Shown in pieces: positions 15,084-22,395 of a stretch of DNA of 37,197 nucleotides. Numbering within the stretch: position 1 is the stretch's first letter; each line of letters begins with the position of its first letter. Source of the DNA: Solobacterium sp. (GTDB lineage Bacteria > Bacillota_I > Bacilli_A > Erysipelotrichales > Erysipelotrichaceae); NCBI GenBank assembly GCA_022486935.1, contig JAKVJO010000011.1, positions 1 through 37,197 of the forward strand, in the 5' to 3' direction. Made by a program: the position numbers and the translations under genes. Below the pieces are notes generated by a model, which was not told the origin of the DNA, did no database searches, and was given only the letters and a program-made list of their open reading frames with translations.

Positions 15084-17747
15084 CTACTCTTCGTCGAGAT
15101 TTCCATCCCGGTCTTTCTTGATATAGACGTCTCTTGGCTTGGATCCCTGAGCCGGTCCGATGATCCCCTTGCTTTCCAAAAGGTCAATCATTCTGGCTGA
15201 ACGGTTATAGCCAATGCCGAAGCGTCTCTGCAGCAGTGAAGTGGATGCTTTCTGCTGGTCAATGACAAACTCCTTGACCTCTTCATACAGCGGATCTGCG
15301 TCTTCTGAGGCAACTGCAGTACCGTCATTGCCTTCTACCCCTTCGAGTCTGACAAAGGAGTCGTCATACATCGGCACTGCTTCTTTCGATACAAAGTCAG
15401 AAATACGCTGTACCTCTGAATCTGTTACAAAGACACCCTGGATACGGGTTGAAGCAGACTGGCCGATCGGCATATACAGCATATCGCCGTTGCCCAGCAG
15501 ACGTTCTGCACCAACATGGTCGAGAATCGTGCGGGAGTCTATTCCGCTCGATACCGAGAATGCGATACGGGAAGGAATGTTGGCCTTGATGATACCGGTA
15601 ATGACATCGGTAGACGGACGCTGGGTTGCGACAATCAGATGGATACCGGCAGCTCTTGCCAGCTGGGTAATCCGCTGGATAGAGCTTTCAACTTCCTTGC
15701 CGGCAACGACCATCAGGTCTGCCAGCTCATCGATAATGACAACGATATACGGCATCTTCTCATACTTTGGCTGCGCATCGGTCAGACCGATATTGATGGT
15801 GCCGTCCTTGACCTTATCGTTATAGACCTGGATATTGCGGACACCGCACTTGGAGAAGACAGAATAACGGTCTTCCATGATCTTGACGATTGCCTTCAGG
15901 GCATTGCTGGCCTGGGCTGCATCGTTGATGACCGGACCGATCAGATGCGGAATCTTCTGGTACGGGGTGAACTCCACCTTCTTCGGATCCACCAGCAGCA
16001 TCTTTACATCATCCGGTTTGGTCCGCAGTAAGAGTGAAGTGATAATGGTGTTCATACAGACAGACTTGCCGGAACCGGTCGCTCCTGCAATCAGCAGATG
16101 CGGCATCTTATCCAGACGGCAGGTAATCACATTGCCCAGCAGGTCTTTTCCGAGAATGAATACGAGCTGCTGTGACTTTTCCTTCTCCGGGATCTTGGTA
16201 ATGCAGTCCTTCATCTTAACCGGGGTTGCCTGTACATTCGGGATTTCAATACCGACAGCATTGTGGCCCGGAATCGGTGCTTCAATACGGATATCCCTTA
16301 CTGCCAGCTGCATCTTGATGTCATCTGTCAGGTTCAATATCTTACTGACTTTGACGTTGGCATCCGGACGGATTTCAAACTTGGTGACAGCCGGTCCGAT
16401 ATGGGTATCAATCAGATGGGCTTCAATTTCAAAGTTGCGCAGTACTTCAATGAGCAGCTCGCCCTTTTCCTGGGCAGCCTCAATATTCGGATCATCCTTG
16501 GCCTTGGGCGGGATCGGATCCAGCAAAGTGATCGGCGGCAGCCGGTAAGGCTTGTTGGAACGTCTTCTGGCAGTTTCGATTCCTCCTGCAGGCTTCACTT
16601 TGACAGGTGCAGGTTCTGCTTCACTGTCTTCATCCAGTGCCGGGATCTCTTCTGTTTCTTCTGCCGGCTGGCCTTCAATGACTTCATCATCCTCATCTTC
16701 AGGAAGTGCTTCCTTCTGGAGCGGATCTTCTTCCGTTTCTGTTTCATCCGTTTCCGGTACCTGATCGACCAGGTCATCCACCTTGATGAAGATGGACTGC
16801 GGCTCTTTCGAGGTTTCCGGAATACTGACATGCGGCTCTTCTGTTGGAATGGACAGCGGTACGGTATTCTCCAGTGCCGGATCAGCGTGCTGGTCGGCGA
16901 GTATATCATACTGACTGCGGGAAGCGGATACCGGCGGAACTTCCGGGGCATCTTCTTTGGTCATATCTGTTTCATCCGCATCAATCATTCTCACAGATCC
17001 GACGTTTTTGGAACGGATCACCGGTTCCGGGTGAATGACTGGCTGCTGTTCTTCCTGCTCTGGTTCATCGTCGGCTTCCGGAATGCTGAGCGGCTCTTCT
17101 TCCTCATCTTCCGGAATCTCTTCTTCCTCTTCTTCCTCTTCATCGTCGTCTTCTTCATCGACGGTAGAGAAGTATGTGGCAATGGCACTGAAGGCATGCT
17201 TGTACACATCCAGATTTACCAGCAGCAATGCGGCAATCACAAACAGTACAACAATGATCAGTACGGTGCCGGTGCGGTCCAGCAGGATCGTGGACAGTGA
17301 ATACAGAAATGCCCCGATGACCCCGCCGCCGATCTTCGATCCGGCAGTGCCGTTGAAGTAGCTGGCGATATCAGCGACATAGTTCTTCAGTACATCAAAG
17401 CCGCGCAGACTGGTATCCGTATCGAGATAAGCGAACGTCAAAAGTACGGCAAGGATAATCAGTACAATTGCCGTTGGATTCTTATCCGAAGTTACGCCCG
17501 TTCTGCCATTGACGATCACGATGAAAATCTGAACCATGAGGATCACCATGATAATCAGGTACATACGGCCAAACAGGAAACGCTGCAGGGAGTTCAGAAA
17601 CTTTCCGACCACGCCGGCATTCATATAGGCAATCAACGTAATTGCCGCAATGATGACAATCATGATCCAGCGTTTCAGTTCTGCTTCGCGTTCCTGTTCC
17701 TTTTTGGAAATACGTTTTGTGGATCTGCTGTTTTTCTTCTTCGACAC
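15084..17747 (-). CDS. ftsK: DNA translocase FtsK/SpoIIIE
   Basis: A hexameric motor that pumps chromosomal DNA through the closing septum. The 887 residues comprise several transmembrane helices within 25-190, a very acidic linker (residues 196-218 almost all D/E), a proline-rich low-complexity region to about 400, and the RecA-like motor with Walker A GATGSGKS (555-562) and Walker B VVIIDELADL. The C-terminal gamma winged helix (STSLLQRRFGIGYNRSARMIDLLE, about 830-855) reads polar DNA signals. The start is a GTG at 17747 with AGAGGGG upstream. It follows the RNase J gene by 35 bp and is probably in its operon. The name SpoIIIE fits the synteny; sporulation cannot be inferred. Confidence 0.97.
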   Translation of the reverse strand: MSKKKNSRSTKRISKKEQEREAELKRWIMIVIIAAITLIAYMNAGVVGKFLNSLQRFLFGRMYLIIMVILMVQIFIVIVNGRTGVTSDKNPTAIVLIILAVLLTFAYLDTDTSLRGFDVLKNYVADIASYFNGTAGSKIGGGVIGAFLYSLSTILLDRTGTVLIIVVLFVIAALLLVNLDVYKHAFSAIATYFSTVDEEDDDEEEEEEEEIPEDEEEEPLSIPEADDEPEQEEQQPVIHPEPVIRSKNVGSVRMIDADETDMTKEDAPEVPPVSASRSQYDILADQHADPALENTVPLSIPTEEPHVSIPETSKEPQSIFIKVDDLVDQVPETDETETEEDPLQKEALPEDEDDEVIEGQPAEETEEIPALDEDSEAEPAPVKVKPAGGIETARRRSNKPYRLPPITLLDPIPPKAKDDPNIEAAQEKGELLIEVLRNFEIEAHLIDTHIGPAVTKFEIRPDANVKVSKILNLTDDIKMQLAVRDIRIEAPIPGHNAVGIEIPNVQATPVKMKDCITKIPEKEKSQQLVFILGKDLLGNVITCRLDKMPHLLIAGATGSGKSVCMNTIITSLLLRTKPDDVKMLLVDPKKVEFTPYQKIPHLIGPVINDAAQASNALKAIVKIMEDRYSVFSKCGVRNIQVYNDKVKDGTINIGLTDAQPKYEKMPYIVVIIDELADLMVVAGKEVESSIQRITQLARAAGIHLIVATQRPSTDVITGIIKANIPSRIAFSVSSGIDSRTILDHVGAERLLGNGDMLYMPIGQSASTRIQGVFVTDSEVQRISDFVSKEAVPMYDDSFVRLEGVEGNDGTAVASEDADPLYEEVKEFVIDQQKASTSLLQRRFGIGYNRSARMIDLLESKGIIGPAQGSKPRDVYIKKDRDGNLDEE

Positions 17748-17782
17748 GTTGCCCCTCTTACTTTACGTCCCACATCCTGTTG

Positions 17783-19450
17783 TTATTCAGCAGTATTGAT
17801 TTCTACAATTGCCGGCAGGATGACCGGGCGTTTGCCGGTTTCCTTCATCACATATCTGGCAATCTTCTCACGTGCATCTGCACGGCAGTTCATGTTGTCA
17901 TAGCGGTTCTGCTTGACGGCATCGTTGATTGTCTTTTCCATGATATCGCCGATTGCCTTGACAATGTAATCCGCATCTTTCAGGTAGATGACACCGCGGC
18001 TCTGTACATCCGGTCCGCCGATGATCTCCTTGGTATTGTGGTTGACTACCACCCCGACAATGATCGCTCCGTCGGTACTCAGCAGTTCCCTGTCTTTCAG
18101 CACCATGCCGGTTGCGTCCAGGTTGTCGTTTCCGTCAACCATGACATCTTCGCACGGGATCGTATCAAAGGAACGCTTCAGCGTGCCGTTTTCAATAGTC
18201 GCAGCCTGGCCGTTGTCCATGACGATGATGTTGTTTGCCGGATAGCCCATGTTCAGGGCAATGTTGGCATTGCTGATGAGCATGCGGTATTCACCCTTGA
18301 CCGGGATATAGTACTGCGGATTGAGCAGATAGATCATCATCTTCAGATCCTCAATGCTTGCATGCATGGAGAATGCCCGCTTGGAGTCAACTGCATGGAC
18401 ATTGGATGTCTCTTTGTAAAGATCATCTTCCATGGTGCTCTCTTCACGCTCGGTGCCCGGTACTGCCGGGGATGCGATGATGACGGTATCGCTTGGCCTT
18501 AACTGGATGACATCGTCTTCCTTGGCTGCGATCTTGCGCATCTTCTTGAAGATGCTGGAGCCATCGCCGGCCACCAGTACGACATCATTATCCACTTCGT
18601 TGTTAAATCCGGATGCCGGGATTTCCAGGCCTGCCGGAATCCGGTAATAGCCCAGGGAAGCCATGTCCTGCATCAGCTGTTTCAGTCCTTCATCGTAAAT
18701 CATGATCTTGCGGTTGAACTTATGGGCAAGTTCAATGATCTCAATGACACGGTACAGATTCTGACGGTAGCAGGAGATGACAATGCGTCCCTTGGCGTCT
18801 TCAAAGTATGGTTCAATTGCCCTTGTGATACGGTGGTTCGGGGCACTGTGTCCTTCTCTGGTTGCACCGACGGATTCTGTCATCAGCACCAGAATGCCCT
18901 TCTGACCGAGTTCCGTGACATCGTTCATGTCAAAACGGAATGCGTCTTCCTTGGTATCGTAGTCAACGACAAACTCACTGGTATAGACGACATAGCCGTC
19001 ATCTGTACGGATCGCAACGCCAAAGCCGTCCGCAATGGACTGCGTGGTGCCGAACGTGCGGATTTCCGTCTTGCCGATCTTGAACGATGCGTTGCGGCGG
19101 ATCCGGTGGATATTCAGATCCTTCAGTCCAGCCTTCTTTGCCTTGCGCTCAAACATCTTGGCAGTTAACGGTGCCGTGTAGACCGGTGCAGATGGGATCT
19201 CTTTCAAAAGATTGCACAGCGCACCCATGACATCATCATGTCCGTGGGTGATAAAGATTCCCTTGATCCGTTTCTGATTCTCTACCAGGTAGTGGAAATC
19301 AGGAATGACCATCTCAATGCCGAGCTGTTCATCCTGCGGATAGCGCATGCCGCATTCAATGACATAGATATCTTCATTGTTCTCCACGACATACATATTC
19401 TTGCCGTCTTCATCCAGACCGCCCAGCGCAAATATACGTACTTTACTCAT
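17783..19450 (-). CDS. rnjB: RNase J-family protein with degenerate active site (RnjB/J2-like)
   Basis: A 555-residue metallo-beta-lactamase/beta-CASP RNase. RNase J normally needs two zinc ions bound by HxHxDH and further His/Asp residues. Here the loop is HGHDDV (69-74) with the last His replaced by Val74. The usual HSIPD motif reads QSIAD (Gln137), the GDF aspartate is Glu159, and the final PVHGEYR histidine is Lys385. The fold and the RNA-binding SCYRQN region look intact. So it is probably a weakly active or structural subunit like B. subtilis RNase J2, paired with a J1 encoded elsewhere (inference). Linkage to spoIIIE, as for B. subtilis rnjB, supports this. ATG at 19450 with GGAGG upstream. 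Confidence 0.9.
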   Translation of the reverse strand: MSKVRIFALGGLDEDGKNMYVVENNEDIYVIECGMRYPQDEQLGIEMVIPDFHYLVENQKRIKGIFITHGHDDVMGALCNLLKEIPSAPVYTAPLTAKMFERKAKKAGLKDLNIHRIRRNASFKIGKTEIRTFGTTQSIADGFGVAIRTDDGYVVYTSEFVVDYDTKEDAFRFDMNDVTELGQKGILVLMTESVGATREGHSAPNHRITRAIEPYFEDAKGRIVISCYRQNLYRVIEIIELAHKFNRKIMIYDEGLKQLMQDMASLGYYRIPAGLEIPASGFNNEVDNDVVLVAGDGSSIFKKMRKIAAKEDDVIQLRPSDTVIIASPAVPGTEREESTMEDDLYKETSNVHAVDSKRAFSMHASIEDLKMMIYLLNPQYYIPVKGEYRMLISNANIALNMGYPANNIIVMDNGQAATIENGTLKRSFDTIPCEDVMVDGNDNLDATGMVLKDRELLSTDGAIIVGVVVNHNTKEIIGGPDVQSRGVIYLKDADYIVKAIGDIMEKTINDAVKQNRYDNMNCRADAREKIARYVMKETGKRPVILPAIVEINTAE

Positions 19451-19490
19451 ATTTTATGATTCCTCCGAATAGCTTGTATCTGCTTGAAAT

Positions 19491-19520
19491 ATTATACGCC
19501 AAGATGGCCGTCTTCTACAA
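19491..19520 (-). promoter_or_regulatory. Promoter of the rnjB-ftsK operon
   Basis: -35 TTGTAG (19515-19520), 18-bp spacer, consensus -10 TATAAT (19491-19496) on the minus strand. The predicted leader is about 35 nt and contains GGAGG. Confidence 0.7.
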
Positions 19521-19540
19521 CCACCATGATTTGGTTAAAG

Positions 19541-19575
19541 CGCATGATCATGCGGTTCTGAAAGCGCTTCAGAAC
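19541..19575. repeat. Two adjacent palindromes between miaB and rnjB
   Basis: CGCATGATCATGCG (19541-19554) is immediately followed by GTTCTGAA-AGCGC-TTCAGAAC (19555-19575). A direct repeat AAAGCGC at 19537 and 19561 allows alternative pairing. It is downstream of the miaB stop but lacks a U tract, so it may be an RNA-processing or regulator site rather than a simple terminator. Confidence 0.6.
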
Positions 19576-19590
19576 GGATCATCTGCACCT

Positions 19591-21027
19591 TCAGATGGCT
19601 TTTCCATCCAGTGTATAAGATTTGACCTGCGTAATTTTAACATCGACAATATCCCCTTCTGATGCGGTATCAGAAGTGAAATTGACCAGTTTGTTGGACT
19701 CGGTATAGCCGCACAGTACTACCGGATTGTTTTTGGAAGGTCCGTCGCACAGTACTTTGACCGTTTGATCTGCATAAACTTCATTGTTCATTCTTGCATA
19801 CTGCGTGATCTTCTCATTGAGTCTCTGCAGCCGCTGCTTCTTGACTGCCAGCGGCGTATCATCTTCCATTGCGGCAGCCGGAGTGCCCTCTCTCGGGCTG
19901 TAGACAAACGCAAAGGCTGAGTCAAAGCGGCAGTAATCCACCAGACTCAGTGTTTCCTCAAACTGTGCTTCGGTTTCACCCGGGAAGCCGACAATCAGAT
20001 CGGTTGTAAAGGTAATATCCGGGATGACCGCTTTCATGTCATCAACCAGTTTCAGAAACTGCTCCCTGGTATAGCCGCGGTTCATCCGGCGCAGTACTTC
20101 ATTACTGCCGCTCTGTACCGGCAGGTGCAGTGCTTTCATGATATTGGGGTAATCCCGCATCGCTTCAATCGTTGAGAAACTGTAGTCTCTCGGGTTGGAG
20201 GTATAGAAGCGGATCCGCTCGATACCGGTTTCTGCCACTGCTTTCAGCAGGACAGTAAAGCCGTCTTCCATGCCCTGATCCTTGCCGTAGGCATTGACGT
20301 TCTGGCCCAGCAGCTGCACTTCTTTTCCGCCTGCCGCCTTGAACTCTTCCACCTCGGCAATGATCTCATCCAGGTACCGGCTGCGCTGCTTTCCCCTGGT
20401 ATAGGGAACGATGCAGTACGTGCAGAACTTGTCACAGCCGTACATGATATTGACAAATGCCTTGTATTTCCGGCTGCGCTCTTTCGGCATGCCTTCAATG
20501 ATACTGCCTTCCTGGGAGCAGACTTCCACTGTCCGCTGGTGCTGATTGATCACATTGGCCAGCAGTTTTGGTAGCTGATCCAAGTTATGGGTGCCGAAGA
20601 TCAGATCTACCTGCGGATAATGCTTCAGAAGATCTTCCACAACGGACTCTTCCTGGGCCATACAGCCGCAGATCGCAATCAGTTTCTTGGGGTGTTTCTG
20701 TTTCAATGTCTTCAATGAGCCCACTTCACCAAGCACATGTTCCTCGGCTGCCCTTCTGACTGCACAGGTATTGAAGATCAACAGATCTGCCGCTTCCATT
20801 TCTGAGATGACTGTAAAGCCCATTGCCTGTAAGATACCGGCAATTGTCTCGCCGTCCCGTACATTGGCCTGGCAGCCATAGGTACGGATACAGCAGGTTT
20901 TACCGCTGCCAAGAGATTGATATTCAGCGGGCAGTGTAAAGCGTTTCTGCTCAGCCGGTTCATTCAGATTCCGTTTTCCCTCTGCCCTGTGGTCCGGCAG
21001 GATATATTGATTCTTGTTTGTCTGCAT
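19591..21027 (-). CDS. miaB: tRNA-2-methylthio-N6-dimethylallyladenosine synthase MiaB
   Basis: MiaB adds the 2-methylthio group to i6A37 of tRNAs using radical SAM chemistry. The 478 residues show the N-terminal UPF0004 domain with cluster ligands near Cys52, Cys88 and Cys122, the radical SAM motif CDKFCTYC (198-205), NVNAYGKD and GFPGETEAQF, and a C-terminal TRAM domain (about 405-470). A 40-residue polar N-terminal extension is usual in Firmicutes. The start ATG at 21027 has no Shine-Dalgarno, and an extended -10 box lies 7 nt upstream, so a leaderless transcript is likely. It is linked to rnjB; in B. subtilis miaB lies near rny. Confidence 0.96.
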   Translation of the reverse strand: MQTNKNQYILPDHRAEGKRNLNEPAEQKRFTLPAEYQSLGSGKTCCIRTYGCQANVRDGETIAGILQAMGFTVISEMEAADLLIFNTCAVRRAAEEHVLGEVGSLKTLKQKHPKKLIAICGCMAQEESVVEDLLKHYPQVDLIFGTHNLDQLPKLLANVINQHQRTVEVCSQEGSIIEGMPKERSRKYKAFVNIMYGCDKFCTYCIVPYTRGKQRSRYLDEIIAEVEEFKAAGGKEVQLLGQNVNAYGKDQGMEDGFTVLLKAVAETGIERIRFYTSNPRDYSFSTIEAMRDYPNIMKALHLPVQSGSNEVLRRMNRGYTREQFLKLVDDMKAVIPDITFTTDLIVGFPGETEAQFEETLSLVDYCRFDSAFAFVYSPREGTPAAAMEDDTPLAVKKQRLQRLNEKITQYARMNNEVYADQTVKVLCDGPSKNNPVVLCGYTESNKLVNFTSDTASEGDIVDVKITQVKSYTLDGKAI

Positions 21028-21034
21028 AGATGTA

Positions 21035-21062
21035 TGTATATCACAGTTTCAGATTGATACAA
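21035..21062 (-). promoter_or_regulatory. Promoter of miaB, predicted leaderless
   Basis: Minus-strand -35 TTGTAT (21057-21062), 16-bp spacer and extended -10 TGA-TATACA (21035-21040). The -10 ends 7 nt before the start codon. Confidence 0.6.
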
Positions 21063-21067
21063 AGGCA

Positions 21068-21100
21068 GAAAAAAGCCGGCGTATGAAAATACCGGCTTTC
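21068..21100 (-). terminator. Terminator of the ferredoxin gene
   Basis: AAAGCCGG and CCGGCTTT (21072-21079 and 21092-21099) with a T6 tract on the minus strand, about 20 nt after the stop. Confidence 0.9.
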
Positions 21101-21120
21101 TTCATCGATTTCAGTGAGAC

Positions 21121-21297
21121 TTATTTCTCAGAGATTGCGCCAACCGGGCATGTACCGATGCAGGTATGGCAATCGATGCATACAGCTTCATCGCAGACGG
21201 ACTTTCCATTATCGTCCAGAGAAAGAGCTGTAACCGGGCAGACTCCTGTGCAGGCGCCGCATCCGATGCAAGTATCCTTATCAACTGTAACTGGCAT
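21121..21297 (-). CDS. 2[4Fe-4S] ferredoxin
   Basis: A 58-residue low-potential bacterial ferredoxin, a soluble one-electron carrier. Two typical cluster motifs are present, CIGCGACTGVCP and CIDCHTCIGTCP, in the pseudo-twofold clostridial layout. The ATG at 21297 has a perfect GAGGAGG site. It has its own strong promoter and terminator, so it is expressed independently. It could supply electrons to the radical SAM enzymes encoded here (MiaB, GRE activase), but that is only suggested by need, not by operon structure. Confidence 0.95.
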   Translation of the reverse strand: MPVTVDKDTCIGCGACTGVCPVTALSLDDNGKSVCDEAVCIDCHTCIGTCPVGAISEK

Positions 21298-21319
21298 GAT
21301 ATATTCCTCCTCGAGAGGT

Positions 21320-21348
21320 ATTTTAGCATTGTTTGGGACGGCATTCAA
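21320..21348 (-). promoter_or_regulatory. Promoter of the ferredoxin gene
   Basis: -35 TTGAAT (21343-21348), 17-bp spacer, extended -10 TGC-TAAAAT (21320-21325) on the minus strand. The leader is about 16 nt and contains GAGGAGG. Confidence 0.85.
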
Positions 21349-21361
21349 TGAATGCAGCCTG

Positions 21362-22369
21362 TCATTTTTGTCGCGCCTGGTGATGCTGGGAAGATGTTTC
21401 TTCTTTGAGCAGCTGTTCTGCCTGGTTGATCTCTGTTTCCAGATCCACGATGGTTTCATGCGAAATATGGGACTGCAGGTCCGGGAATGCCTTCAGGATA
21501 CGGTGCAGACCAGATGCTTTTCGCACTGCATCACTGCGCAGTTCTTTCTGCATTTCCTGAAGACGCTTGCGGGAGTCGTCCCGCTTCATCTGCAGGCTGA
21601 CACCGGCATCGATCATATTCTCTGCAAGATCCTGCTTTTTGTACTGGGCATCGATCTTCACTGCCCGGGCCATGTCCTGCAGATTTTCTCTGGCAAGACT
21701 TGCCTGGACAGCAGATTCACCGATCTTTTCACTGGCTTTGTAGGCAGTTGTACCGATATTCTCAGTCAGGTGGTCAGATACCGTACGCAGTGATTTCTGC
21801 AGACGGTCGATCTCCTTCAGTTTGCGGTTGAGCCCGACGATAACGGATACTGTCACCACCAGATCAATGAAGTAGATGATATACAGCACCAGCATGATGC
21901 GCCAGCCGATTGTTTCTGACAGGTGCATGCCTGATACCTGGTTGATGGATGGGTAGATGACGCCGATCACTGCCACACAGGCAACGCCCCATAGCAGGCT
22001 GAATCTGAGACAGATATAGCCGTGCAGGTTATACGGTTCATGGGAATAATCCCACCACCGCATATGAAAGAGTTTATCCAGAATCCAGCCGGCAAACAGT
22101 TCCACAGCACTGCAGAAGATCATACCGGCAAAAAACAGCAGAACTACATTGGTATGCTCAGCCGAGGTTGATGGACTGATTGTCTTCAGCAGCATCAACA
22201 GTCCAACCACGCCAAACCCGTATACCGGGCAGACCGGGCCGTTGAGAAAGCCGCGGTTGACGATCTTTCCCAGCTTGGCCGCATGGAATACCACTTCCAC
22301 GACCCAGCCGAGAAAGGAATAGATCAGAAAATCGAGGCAGATTTCATAATAGGTTAAACCAAAGATCAT
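21362..22369 (-). CDS. CmpB-like putative transporter permease family membrane protein
   Basis: A 335-residue protein. The N-terminal half has about five transmembrane helices and motifs of the ABC_trans_CmpB (DUF1113) family: FLGWVVEVVFHA, NRGFLNGPVCPVYGFG and WWDYSHEPYNLHGYICLRFSLLWG. The C-terminal half (about 170-335) is a long charged, probably coiled-coil, cytoplasmic region. Despite the family name, no ATPase subunit is nearby and the transport role is unproven. The ATG at 22369 is chosen over a GTG at 22378 because AAGGAG lies 8 nt before it. It starts 26 bp after the MscS-like gene and is probably co-transcribed with it, hinting at a shared envelope or osmotic role. Confidence 0.82.
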   Translation of the reverse strand: MIFGLTYYEICLDFLIYSFLGWVVEVVFHAAKLGKIVNRGFLNGPVCPVYGFGVVGLLMLLKTISPSTSAEHTNVVLLFFAGMIFCSAVELFAGWILDKLFHMRWWDYSHEPYNLHGYICLRFSLLWGVACVAVIGVIYPSINQVSGMHLSETIGWRIMLVLYIIYFIDLVVTVSVIVGLNRKLKEIDRLQKSLRTVSDHLTENIGTTAYKASEKIGESAVQASLARENLQDMARAVKIDAQYKKQDLAENMIDAGVSLQMKRDDSRKRLQEMQKELRSDAVRKASGLHRILKAFPDLQSHISHETIVDLETEINQAEQLLKEETSSQHHQARQK

Positions 22370-22395
22370 GGAGCGCACTCCTTCTATGTTCTGAA

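Noticed and set aside
17097-17162. Simple repeat of GAA/GAG-type triplets
   Set aside because: It is the coding sequence of the acidic linker of FtsK, not an independent repeat.
16263-17300. A 345-codon open frame on the plus strand opposite ftsK
   Set aside because: Antisense shadow created by acidic repeat codons (GAA/GAG runs) in the ftsK linker; no family resemblance or start signal.
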